Shown: piece after piece, positions 26,393 to 34,122 of the stretch
Position numbering within the stretch: position 1 is the first letter of the stretch
Layout of the letters: every line of letters starts with the position of its first letter
Assembly: GCF_001468285.1 (NCBI RefSeq)
Contig: NZ_LNSB01000007.1
Coordinates: 57,906 to 121,905 of the forward strand
Length of the DNA stretch: 64,000 bases
Direction: 5' to 3'
DNA from: Sphingopyxis sp. HIX
GTDB taxonomy: Bacteria > Pseudomonadota > Alphaproteobacteria > Sphingomonadales > Sphingomonadaceae
Translations under genes and position numbers: made by a program
The notes under the pieces: model-generated
Seen by the model: the letters and a program-made list of their open reading frames with translations, nothing else
The model's database searches: none
What the model was told of the DNA's origin: nothing

Positions 26393-26419
26393 GATGCTTT
26401 GCCTGAGGAGTCAAAAGCA

Positions 26420-27559
26420 ATGCCGCCCTCGCAGATCGCGACGACAGGCACCCACACGATGCACTGGCGGCTTGCCCCCGGCCAGCGAATCGAAGCCGCC
26501 GCGCGTGCACCGGTGCTGTGCGCCGCCGACGTCCGGCGCGCCGCGTCCGACCTCGACATCTGGGACGCCTGGCCGCTCGCCGATGTCACGGGGCAGCCGG
26601 TCGAGTGGCGCGGGGGCGAATTATGGTTCGCGCTCGCCGCGCCGGTCGGGCGCGATCCCGAACAGCGGCATTTCGCGGCGCGCATCCACCATTTCCATCG
26701 TATTGCCAATGGCTTCCATCACCTCGGCCCGACGCTGCCAGCGGGTTTTTCCGCCGGCAGCCGCGAATGGTCGGGCTCGGCCCGGCTGGATGATGGCGAC
26801 GTGCATCTCTATTTCACCGCCGCAGGCCGGCGCGGTGAGAGCAATCCGAGCTATTTGCAGCGCTTGTTCGTGACCAGCGCGCCACTTGGCGATCGGACCG
26901 AGGCGATCTTTGGCCGCTGGTCGGCGCCGCGCGAGCTGCTGACGCCCGGCGGCGTCTATCTCGACGCCGACGCACCGGGCGGGCGGCTCGGCGAGATCAA
27001 GGCGTTCCGCGATCCCTTTGCGTGGCGCGGCGACGCCGGCGAGGAGTATCTGCTCTTTACCGCATCCTCTGCGCGCGCGCCGGGGCCGCATAATGGCCTT
27101 GTCGGGCTGGCCAAGGCCGCCGCCGATGGTAATTATCGCGCGCTGCCGCCGCTGATCGACGCGACGGGGACAAACAACGAACTCGAGCGTCCCCATATCA
27201 TCGCGCACGGCGGCCGCCTCTATCTGTTCTGGTCGACCCAGGCCAAGGTGTTCGCTCCCGGCATCGACGCGCCGACCGGCCTTTACGGCGCGGTCGCCGA
27301 CCGGATCGAGGGTCCGTGGACGCTCCTCAACGAGAACGGCCTCGTGCTTGCCAACCCCAACCGCGAACCATTTCAGGCTTACAGCTGGTGGGTATTGCCC
27401 GATCTGTCGGTGGCCAGCTTTGTCGATTATTGGGGCATCGACGATCCGAGCGCCACCAACAAGCCATCGGGGCGCAGCCATTTCGGCGGAACGTTTGCAC
27501 CTTTCCTGCATCTTGAACTGGATGGCGCGCGCGCCCGCTTGAAGCAGGGGGTACGGTGA
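26420..27559 (+). CDS. Glycoside hydrolase family 68 sucrase (levansucrase/invertase-type), no signal peptide
   Basis: The product is 379 aa from the ATG at 26420, with GAGGAG upstream. GH68 active-site elements are visible: DIWDAWPL with the nucleophile Asp49, EWSGSA (about 116-121), AFRDPF with Asp198, and ELERPH with the acid/base Glu256. The enzyme splits sucrose into glucose plus fructose or levan. Secreted levansucrases carry a leader, and this one does not, so it probably acts on sucrose inside the cell after MFS import. It overlaps the fructokinase GTG start by 4 bp, which indicates translational coupling. Confidence 0.93.
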   Translation: MPPSQIATTGTHTMHWRLAPGQRIEAAARAPVLCAADVRRAASDLDIWDAWPLADVTGQPVEWRGGELWFALAAPVGRDPEQRHFAARIHHFHRIANGFHHLGPTLPAGFSAGSREWSGSARLDDGDVHLYFTAAGRRGESNPSYLQRLFVTSAPLGDRTEAIFGRWSAPRELLTPGGVYLDADAPGGRLGEIKAFRDPFAWRGDAGEEYLLFTASSARAPGPHNGLVGLAKAAADGNYRALPPLIDATGTNNELERPHIIAHGGRLYLFWSTQAKVFAPGIDAPTGLYGAVADRIEGPWTLLNENGLVLANPNREPFQAYSWWVLPDLSVASFVDYWGIDDPSATNKPSGRSHFGGTFAPFLHLELDGARARLKQGVR

Positions 27560-28455
27560 TCGAGGAACTGGCCGGCGTCGAGCTTGGCGGCACCAAGACG
27601 ATCGTCGTGCGGGGCATGCCCGGCGCGATCCGCGACCGCGTCGAATTTCCCACCCTGTCCCCCGATTCCACTCTGAGGCACGCTGCCGATATCATCGAGG
27701 CGTGGCACGCCGAGCGGGCGATAGCGGCGCTTGGGATCGCCAGCTTCGGCCCGGTCCGCGTCGACGAGCGCGCACCAGACTATGGCGAGATTCTGACCAC
27801 GCCGAAGCCCGGCTGGAGCGGCGCTCGCGTGCGCGCGCTGCTGTGCGAGCGACTGGGGCTGCCGACCGCGATCGATACGGATGTCAACGCCGCTGCGCTC
27901 GCCGAATATACGCTGGGCGCGGCGCAAGATTGTGCAACCATGGTCTATGTCACGATCGGAACCGGGATCGGTGGCGGCATCCTTGTCGATGGCAAGCCGG
28001 TGCACGGCATTTTGCATCCCGAGATCGGCCATCTGCGTTTGCGCCGCGCCGCCGGCGATCGGTTCGCGGGACATTGTCCGTTTCACGGCGACTGCCTCGA
28101 AGGCCTGGTAAGCGGGCCTGCGCTCGCGGCGCGCTTCGGGCGTCACCCAGCCGAAGTGCCCTCCGATGACCCGGCCTGGCAACCAGTTGCCGCCGACCTT
28201 GCCGAGCTGGTCGCCTCGCTTATTCTGAGCTACTCACCCCAGTGGATCGTGATCGGCGGTGGCGTGGCGCAAAGGCAGACGCACCTGCTCACCGCCGCAA
28301 CAGCGGCGGTCCCGCGTCTCCTGGCCGCATATCTCACCGATATAAACCCTGATCGGCTCCGCGAGCTGGTCGTCGCTGCGGGCCTCGGCAACGACGCTGG
28401 GCCAACCGGCGCGTTGCTTCTTGCCAAACGGGCGAGCGAAGCTTCGCGGGCTTAA
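27556..28455 (+). CDS. ROK-family fructokinase
   Basis: The product is 299 aa from GTG 27556, overlapping the GH68 stop (GTGA). ROK features: AGVELGGTKTIVVRG (phosphate loop), DTDVNAAALAEYTLGAAQD, TIGTGIGGGILVDGKPVHG, EIGHLRLRR and the zinc-binding HCPFHGDCLEGLVSGPA typical of bacterial fructokinases. It phosphorylates fructose released by the GH68 enzyme, making fructose-6-phosphate in the cytoplasm. It is the last gene of the receptor-GH68-kinase operon. Confidence 0.92.
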   Translation: MIEELAGVELGGTKTIVVRGMPGAIRDRVEFPTLSPDSTLRHAADIIEAWHAERAIAALGIASFGPVRVDERAPDYGEILTTPKPGWSGARVRALLCERLGLPTAIDTDVNAAALAEYTLGAAQDCATMVYVTIGTGIGGGILVDGKPVHGILHPEIGHLRLRRAAGDRFAGHCPFHGDCLEGLVSGPALAARFGRHPAEVPSDDPAWQPVAADLAELVASLILSYSPQWIVIGGGVAQRQTHLLTAATAAVPRLLAAYLTDINPDRLRELVVAAGLGNDAGPTGALLLAKRASEASRA

Positions 28456-28691
28456 ATGGCAACTGAAGATGACTAGCATGATGATGCGATCTCGACGGCG
28501 CATTCAACATGAGTGCGCCCGCCTTAGCGAACAAGTGCTAGCCGGATCACGTCGTCAAAGGCCAAGTGCACCATAACGAGCTAACCTGCTCGATCTGGGC
28601 CGATTACCGACTGGCGGCTTTAGGCGCATAACGGGGTCAAGCAGACGCATTGTCGGCCGAATAAAGGCATTCTACGGGAATTGCCGCCTTG
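28456..28691. other. Intergenic stretch, no feature recognised
   Basis: These 236 bases separate the fructokinase from the convergent NTF2-like gene. I see no convincing ORF, tRNA, hairpin terminator or copy of the tRNA-Tyr end. It may mark the border between core sequence and the accessory region. Confidence 0.3.
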
Positions 28692-29066
28692 CTAACCGGC
28701 GGACGGTAGCGCCGAGCAATGCGCCAGGATAACCTTCCATGCACCATCCCTTCGCAGCCAGACTCGCGAATAGGCGAAGGTTCCGAAGAATGCTTTCCCG
28801 CCATATGACCCGGCGAGATCGGCAGTGACGCAAACCGTTGCCGTGTCGCCATATTCGTGCACAACCGGATCGCCGGTAAAGTCGATCGCCGTGATGTCGA
28901 GTAGGCCCGATCGGTGTGCCGCTATATCGTCTGCCCTCGACAGACGGTTCCCATTCTGGTCGGTAAATATCAGATGCTCGCCGAGCATATTCTCGAGCGC
29001 ATCCACATTGCCGGCCAGCATAGCCAGTCGAAGCCCATGCTCTGCTTCATCGACATTGCCAGTCAT
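28692..29066 (-). CDS. NTF2-like (SnoaL/DUF4440) protein
   Basis: The product is 124 aa, cytoplasmic with no leader. It spans a single NTF2-fold domain: EAEHGLRLAMLAGNVDALEN, LGEHLIFTDQNGNRLSRADD and FAYSRVWLRRDGAWKVILAH, typical of DUF4440-type small enzymes or binding proteins. It stands alone, convergent with the fructokinase and divergent from the SEFIR gene across a repeat-bearing gap. The function is unknown. Confidence 0.8.
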   Translation of the reverse strand: MTGNVDEAEHGLRLAMLAGNVDALENMLGEHLIFTDQNGNRLSRADDIAAHRSGLLDITAIDFTGDPVVHEYGDTATVCVTADLAGSYGGKAFFGTFAYSRVWLRRDGAWKVILAHCSALPSAG

Positions 29067-29390
29067 GGTATGCTGCTTTCTTTAACGAGCGTGAAGAGCT
29101 GATGGCCGGAGAGCCTGAACCTGAGAAGCACGCTGGCGGCAGAAGCACAACTTTGTAGCGCCTCTGCGCTCGTTCGATGTTGAAAATTGGCCGCTTTCGG
29201 ACAGTCAGCTTTTGGTGGGCAATCGAAAGAAGCGGACATGGCCGACAAAGCGAGGCAGCCTTGTTTCTTTCTTTTGCTTCCGCCCCATCCGTTGCTTCTT
29301 AACAATGTTGTCGAAAGCGCTATCGACGATCGTGAATAGCAGGACGAAATGGCTCTGCGGAACGCACTGCAGAACGGGGAAAAAGTTCGC
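29067..29390. other. Intergenic region with repeat copy C
   Basis: About 320 bases between divergent genes. It contains repeat copy C at 29186-29239 and then an AT-richer stretch (29255-29345) that probably holds the SEFIR gene promoter. A possible earlier ATG for that gene is at 29349 with AGGACGAA before it. No other ORF or RNA was recognised. Confidence 0.4.
29186..29239. repeat. Dispersed intergenic repeat, copy C
   Basis: It begins ATTGGCCGCTTTCGGAC and ends AATCGAAAGAAGCGGACAT, with CAGCTTTTGGTGGG between. It aligns best with copy B. Unlike A and B it lacks a preceding GC-rich hairpin. Confidence 0.45.
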
Positions 29391-30836
29391 ATGACATCGA
29401 CACCGAATCAGGCGCCGCGGGCCTTCACTTCCTACAGCTGGTCGTCCCCGACACACGAGGCATGGGTTCTCGACCTAGCATCGCGTCTTCGCGAGGACGG
29501 GGTCGATGTCATCCTCGACAAATGGGACCTCAAACCGGGGCATGACTCCTATCAATTCATGGAATCGATGGTGACGGACAAGAGCGTCACGAAGGTGATG
29601 ATGATCTGCGACAAGGCGTATGTCGAAAAGGCCAATCGCCGCGCCGGTGGCGTCGGAACCGAAAGCCAGATCATCTCGCCCGAGTTGTACGGCCAAGGCG
29701 CACAGGACAAATACGCCGCACTGATGACCGACGAGGATGAGGAGGGCAACGCGCATGTTCCCGTCTTCTACAAAGGCCGTATATTCTTTGATTTCCGATC
29801 GGCCGAGAAGTTCGAAGAGAGCTATGAACAGCTTCTGCGCTGGCTCGTTGATAGGCCACAGCATGTCAAACCGAAGCTCGGCAGCGTGCCGGAAACCATT
29901 CTCCAGGCCAATCCCGTCGCATCGGGAACCCAAAGCCGTGCGCGCCGCGCTGAAGACGCTATCCGCAACGGCGCGAACACGGCGGCGCCCTATATCCGAG
30001 ATTATGGCGACGCGCTGTACGCCGAACTCAAGGCCCTCGCTCCGGCCCTTGGCGACGCCGAGCCCTATGACGAGACGATCCTCGCGAGCGTCGCGGCGAT
30101 GCGGCCGTATCTAAGGCAGTTTGCCGACGTCGCAGGCGCCGCTGTCCGTTTTGCGAATGAGCCGCGGCTCTGGGACCGCATCCTCGCGATCCACGAGCAG
30201 CTCGGGACGCTCATGTTTCGCGATCCCGAGCTCAGCAGCTGGAACCGGGTCCAGTTCGACGCGCACAAGATCGTAGCGCACGACGCTTTTCTGACGAGCA
30301 TCGCGCTGGCGCTCGACGAAGAGCGCTTCGACCTCGTCGAAGCCGCCCTGACCCGGCCGTATCTGGTCGAGGAAAGGGAAGTGACGAGCCGACGCGCGAC
30401 GGCCGACTTCACAGTCTTCCGCCCCTATGTGCAATCGCTCGAATTACGCAACGAGCGGCTGAAGCTCCGCCGGATCAGTCTCGATGCCGATGTTTTGCAC
30501 GACGCCTTCCCGCGCGGAAGCCATCCGAGCTTTGAATCGCTGATGCAGGCCGATTTCATCCTCTATCTCCGCGCCGCGAAGCAGAAGACCGTCGGCAATT
30601 GGTATCCCTATTCGCTGCTCTACGCGAGCGACAGATTCGCCCCGTTCCCGGTTTTTGCGCGGAGCGAATCCAGATCCTACTTCGAGCGCCTGGCGCCGCT
30701 CCTCGCAACCGACTCAATTGCGACTTTCAAGGAGCATCTCGCCGAGGTTGCCAGGAATAGCGCACGTCTGTTCGACCATAACGGCCTGCCGGTTTCCTAT
30801 CTCGGCAATGCCGAGCAGCTCGGGACGGTGGCGTGA
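29391..30836 (+). CDS. SEFIR-domain protein, probable defence/signalling effector
   Basis: The product is 481 aa from ATG 29391, or 495 aa from ATG 29349, which also has a ribosome-site candidate. The first about 150 residues are a SEFIR (TIR-related) domain: RAFTSYSWSSPTHEAWVLDL, then REDGVDVILDKWDLKPGHD and VMMICDKAYVEKANRRAGG. The rest (about 170-481) is helical with no motif I recognise. SEFIR/TIR domains mediate protein association or NAD+ cleavage in bacterial immunity. This is known of the superfamily and has not been shown for this protein. It is convergent with an RHH gene (10-bp gap) and lies at the start of the defence-like region. Confidence 0.85.
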   Translation: MTSTPNQAPRAFTSYSWSSPTHEAWVLDLASRLREDGVDVILDKWDLKPGHDSYQFMESMVTDKSVTKVMMICDKAYVEKANRRAGGVGTESQIISPELYGQGAQDKYAALMTDEDEEGNAHVPVFYKGRIFFDFRSAEKFEESYEQLLRWLVDRPQHVKPKLGSVPETILQANPVASGTQSRARRAEDAIRNGANTAAPYIRDYGDALYAELKALAPALGDAEPYDETILASVAAMRPYLRQFADVAGAAVRFANEPRLWDRILAIHEQLGTLMFRDPELSSWNRVQFDAHKIVAHDAFLTSIALALDEERFDLVEAALTRPYLVEEREVTSRRATADFTVFRPYVQSLELRNERLKLRRISLDADVLHDAFPRGSHPSFESLMQADFILYLRAAKQKTVGNWYPYSLLYASDRFAPFPVFARSESRSYFERLAPLLATDSIATFKEHLAEVARNSARLFDHNGLPVSYLGNAEQLGTVA

Positions 30837-30846
30837 CGGTCCGCGC

Positions 30847-31128
30847 TCAAGCCTTGGCGAGAGCGCGCGTCTTCTTTTTCTTGACATGTTTCGAGACGAG
30901 ACGCGGCTTGACGGCCGTCGGGCGCACCGCGTGCGTGCGCACTGGGATCGACGGCGCGAGATAGCTGGTCTTGTCTTCGCCAAGCGTCTTCATGCCGGCC
31001 GCGATCAACTCGCGAATAACATCGCCTTTGCTCCGGTCGCCTCTGATCGCAGCCGCCTTGAGCTGCTGATCGAGTTCCTTGGGCAGATAGATGGTGCGAA
31101 GCACCATATTTTCGGTCGGGTCGGCCAT
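30847..31128 (-). CDS. Ribbon-helix-helix (CopG-like) DNA-binding protein
   Basis: The product is 93 aa with GGAG upstream of ATG 31128. The N-terminal 50 residues form an RHH motif: MVLRTIYLPKELDQQLKAAA, then GDRSKGDVIRELIAAGMKTL. The tail is basic (KKKKTRALAKA). RHH proteins are often antitoxins or autorepressors, but no toxin-sized partner gene lies next to it. Probably autoregulated through the palindrome 26 bp upstream. Confidence 0.82.
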   Translation of the reverse strand: MADPTENMVLRTIYLPKELDQQLKAAAIRGDRSKGDVIRELIAAGMKTLGEDKTSYLAPSIPVRTHAVRPTAVKPRLVSKHVKKKKTRALAKA

Positions 31129-31153
31129 GTCAGTCTCCAGATTTCACCTGTAT

Positions 31154-31165
31154 ATATGTACATAT
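31154..31165. promoter_or_regulatory. AT-rich palindrome ATATGTACATAT, candidate RHH operator
   Basis: A perfect 12-bp palindrome lies inside the AT-rich run TATATATGTACATATG in the 47-bp gap upstream of the RHH gene. RHH repressors commonly bind such short palindromes near their own promoter. Its AT-richness stands out against the GC-rich surroundings. Confidence 0.5.
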
Positions 31166-31175
31166 GAAGCGTCGA

Positions 31176-32468
31176 TCAAGCGGTCGCCGCTTTGACATAG
31201 GGGGTCAGAATACGGTCAGCCATCGCGCCGAGCACCATCAGCGACCCGAACCCGGGTCCACGGGTTTCCGAAAGATTGGGAACATGGAGCCTAGGCCACG
31301 GATCGAGCGGAAGCGACAGATCCCGTCGGACATCTTCGGTCAGATTGTCGAGCCCCGCGGCGTCGATCGCTTCACGCATCGTCTTGGGAAGCAGCGATTG
31401 AAACGCCCCCATGTCGAAGCCGGTGGCATCGATGACTAGCCCCGCATCGATCGCAGATTCCCCCTTCGCATTGGTGTACTGCACCTCGATGTCGGGCAGA
31501 TGTGCGCCGGGACGATGTATAGAGTGAACGATCGCCTTGGCCTTTCCCGGAAGCAGAACAAGTTGCTCAGCATCTGCGAGAAGGTCGGTGACCGTCTCCC
31601 AAACGACTCCGCGGTTCAGGCGGCGCGTGAAACTCTTGCGGTCGATATCAGCGAGCGCCGTCCAAGTTTCCTCATCGTCGAACAGCCTGTTCTCGAAAAA
31701 GTTCGTGGTCCGCGTGAACAGCATCGCCTGATTGTTGATCAGATGGATCGGATGGTCTCGAAGGCCGTTGCGAATGAACCAGGCTGTGATGGCGGCGGCG
31801 GTGCCGCCGCCACCGATAATGACGATCGGCTTGTCGGGGTCGCGCGGCATATGTTTGCGCACGCCGACAAGTCGCTGCCAGAAGTCGACGCCGGTGAAGA
31901 TGCGCCGGTCCTTGACCCGCGGGAAGCGCGCGGTTGCAGGTCCCGGCCCGGTGACGACCACCGCATCGAACTCGTCATATTCGACGATGTTGCGCGACTC
32001 TGCATCGACTTGCTGGACCGTCCAACTTCCGTCCGCCGGGCTGAGTCCGGTCACGCGCCCAAAATGGATCGGAGCCTCCGACAGCGTCAGCGCGTATTTC
32101 AGATAGTCCGTGAACTCGGCATGGCTGGGCGGCCGCCGGCCCCGGTTGACCCACGCGGCATAGCGGCCGCTGGAAAGCGTGGCGGACGTCTGGAACGCGT
32201 TCCACGAAAAGCTTGCCTGCATCTGCTCGGCCACTTCGCTGCCGAAGGTGGGAAGATAGGGATAGCCGAGATCTCGTTCGGCCGGGGTGCAGAGCCGCTG
32301 GACACCGTCGGTATAGCCATGCCGCCCCGACCAAGCGGAGCCGATATCATACCGCTCGAATATGGTGACGGTGATGGGCACCCCCGACTGGCGCAGGCAA
32401 TAGGCCTTGGCGGCAAGCGCTGCCGCCTTCGGACCCGCACCGATTACCGCAATATTCTGCTCGGCCAT
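31176..32468 (-). CDS. FAD/NAD(P)-binding monooxygenase, MbtG-like (lysine/ornithine N-hydroxylase family)
   Basis: The product is 430 aa from ATG 32468 (GAAGGTAAG upstream). The N-terminal FAD motif is NIAVIGAGPKAAALAAKAYC. Next comes ERYDIGSAWSGRHGYTDGVQ with RLCTPAERDLGYPYL, a pattern like mycobactin N-hydroxylase MbtG. The NAD(P) motif PIVIIGGGGTAAAITAWFI is near residue 200, and an ATG-type motif (VIDATGFDMGAF) is near the C-terminus. No siderophore synthesis gene is nearby, so the substrate is unknown. It is divergent from the nuclease-TPR gene across 280 bp. Confidence 0.82.
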   Translation of the reverse strand: MAEQNIAVIGAGPKAAALAAKAYCLRQSGVPITVTIFERYDIGSAWSGRHGYTDGVQRLCTPAERDLGYPYLPTFGSEVAEQMQASFSWNAFQTSATLSSGRYAAWVNRGRRPPSHAEFTDYLKYALTLSEAPIHFGRVTGLSPADGSWTVQQVDAESRNIVEYDEFDAVVVTGPGPATARFPRVKDRRIFTGVDFWQRLVGVRKHMPRDPDKPIVIIGGGGTAAAITAWFIRNGLRDHPIHLINNQAMLFTRTTNFFENRLFDDEETWTALADIDRKSFTRRLNRGVVWETVTDLLADAEQLVLLPGKAKAIVHSIHRPGAHLPDIEVQYTNAKGESAIDAGLVIDATGFDMGAFQSLLPKTMREAIDAAGLDNLTEDVRRDLSLPLDPWPRLHVPNLSETRGPGFGSLMVLGAMADRILTPYVKAATA

Positions 32469-32748
32469 CGTCTTACCTTCACAAGCCGGGCGGCCTCGCA
32501 TGGCAGGGCTCCCCCGGGAGCGCTGCAATAGGCGAGCGGAGGGCGAATATCGAGAGCCCCGCACGACACGACGTCTAAATTGCGCCGATCCGGAGGTTTC
32601 TTTGTCGGTGGGCGCCGCCCTCTCCGGCGCATCAGGCCATCAACGCTATTTCAAGCGCCGGTCCGCCACGCTAGTCTCTGCACATGATATCGGTAGGGAA
32701 TGAGGGGGGACTCGACCGCGACGCGACAGGCCCAAGGGCCGGGCGGAC

Positions 32749-34077
32749 ATGAGCGGTTCCGGGGACGCGGAGAAGAAACCCCGGCGGAATGCCGGCGGCG
32801 CGGCGGCGGGCGGCGGGCTCAACTTCCAGGCCGCGGTGACCGCGATCACCCTCATCTATATGCTGCGCGCGCAGCCGATCCGCTGGCTCGAAAATCTCGT
32901 GCATGACCTCATTGTCGGCGTCGAGGCCGAGACGGGAAGCGGCGGAGACGACATCCGGCTCGCGCTCGCGGGAGGCGAGACCGTCGAAGTCCAGGTCAAG
33001 AAGGGGCTGCGCGCCACCGACGAACTCTGGTCCGCCCTGCTCGCGATCGCCGACGCGATCGACAAGGGCAGCGGCATGTTCGGCCTCCTCGCTGTCTGCC
33101 CCGAGAGCAGCGGAACGATCCGGACCGGCCTCCAGCGCGACCTGATTGCGATCGGTGAAGGCCGAACCGACGGCCTCACGCCGCTCGGCAACCAATGGGT
33201 GCAGCGACTTGCCGATCTTAACCTCGACCCCGCGGCGATTTGCGCCCGGCTGCGCATTCGGACACTATCGGCGCTGCAGGCGGACCGGGGCGACGTGCAG
33301 GCCGCCCGCGCCGAGCTGAACTTCATCTGCGCCAAAGAATGCGTCGATGCCGCGTGGAAGACGCTATACGGCGAGGCGGGCCTGCTCATCGAGAGGCACG
33401 GCCGGCACGACCGGCAAAGCGCGGCCGCCGTCCTCAAGGCGGTCCCCATACCGTTGATCGGCGAGCTGGCGCCCGCCCCCGCCCCTCGCGGCGGAGGCGC
33501 CGATCCGCTCGCCGGCCTCCTCGCCGGTCACGTACCGCCCCCGCCAGCGCCTGCCGGAGATATCTCCGAGCTTGCGAGGACCTTGCTAGGCGAGGCGGCG
33601 GAAGCCGATGCCGAGCATATTCGCAAGGGCCGCTTCTTTGTCGGATTCGATAGCGTCGAAGCGGCGCGACGACTGGCAGCGCAGCTCGCGGAGGGTGCCT
33701 ATTCCATCTGCCTTCCCCCTGTCAGGGCGCGCCTTCTCGCGCGCTGCGCGCGGTCGCTCACGTTCAAGGGCGATGCTGCCGAGGTCGATCGGCTGATCGC
33801 AGCCAGCCGCGCGCTCGCACCCACCAACGAAGCGACGATCGCGAGCGCCTTCCTCGCCGCGAAGGAAGACTGGAAGGCCGGCCTGCAAATCCTCGCGACC
33901 CTCGATACTGCACTGGCGCGCTCGGCCGCGCTCCAGATCGTCTATAATGCGAACGGTCTCGACGCCGCGCTCACCTGGATCAATCAGGCGGCACTCGGCA
34001 TCACCGATCTCGACAGCGACGGCGCTTTCCTTCTCCTTTCGTGCCATCTCGATAAGCAGGATTGGGACGCGGCCTAG
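32749..34077 (+). CDS. PD-(D/E)XK/Cap4-like nuclease plus TPR-like helices: 5' part of an amber-interrupted gene
   Basis: 442 codons end at TAG 34075-34077. After a Gly/Ala-rich start, residues about 22-110 look like a Cap4/DUF4297-type nuclease: LNFQAAVTAITLIYMLRAQP, then VGVEAETGSGGDDIRLALAG (Asp67/Asp68) and VEVQVKKG (Gln82-x-Lys84), a D...QxK form of the PD-(D/E)XK core. From about 270 on come helical repeats with short hydrophobic pairs (RARLLARCARSLTFKGDAAE). The reading continues in the same frame after the TAG to 37239 with no frame change. An intact protein would be about 1,496 aa, so the gene is either recently inactivated, suppressed, or genuinely split. Confidence 0.75.
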   Translation: MSGSGDAEKKPRRNAGGAAAGGGLNFQAAVTAITLIYMLRAQPIRWLENLVHDLIVGVEAETGSGGDDIRLALAGGETVEVQVKKGLRATDELWSALLAIADAIDKGSGMFGLLAVCPESSGTIRTGLQRDLIAIGEGRTDGLTPLGNQWVQRLADLNLDPAAICARLRIRTLSALQADRGDVQAARAELNFICAKECVDAAWKTLYGEAGLLIERHGRHDRQSAAAVLKAVPIPLIGELAPAPAPRGGGADPLAGLLAGHVPPPPAPAGDISELARTLLGEAAEADAEHIRKGRFFVGFDSVEAARRLAAQLAEGAYSICLPPVRARLLARCARSLTFKGDAAEVDRLIAASRALAPTNEATIASAFLAAKEDWKAGLQILATLDTALARSAALQIVYNANGLDAALTWINQAALGITDLDSDGAFLLLSCHLDKQDWDAA

Positions 34078-34122
34078 ACCGACGCATGCGTCCTAACCGC
34101 GGACGATTTCGAGCGCACGCCG

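Noticed and set aside
30847..31128. RHH protein as antitoxin of a toxin-antitoxin pair
   Set aside because: No toxin-sized gene overlaps or adjoins it on the same strand; the neighbours are a convergent SEFIR gene and a 430-aa flavoprotein.
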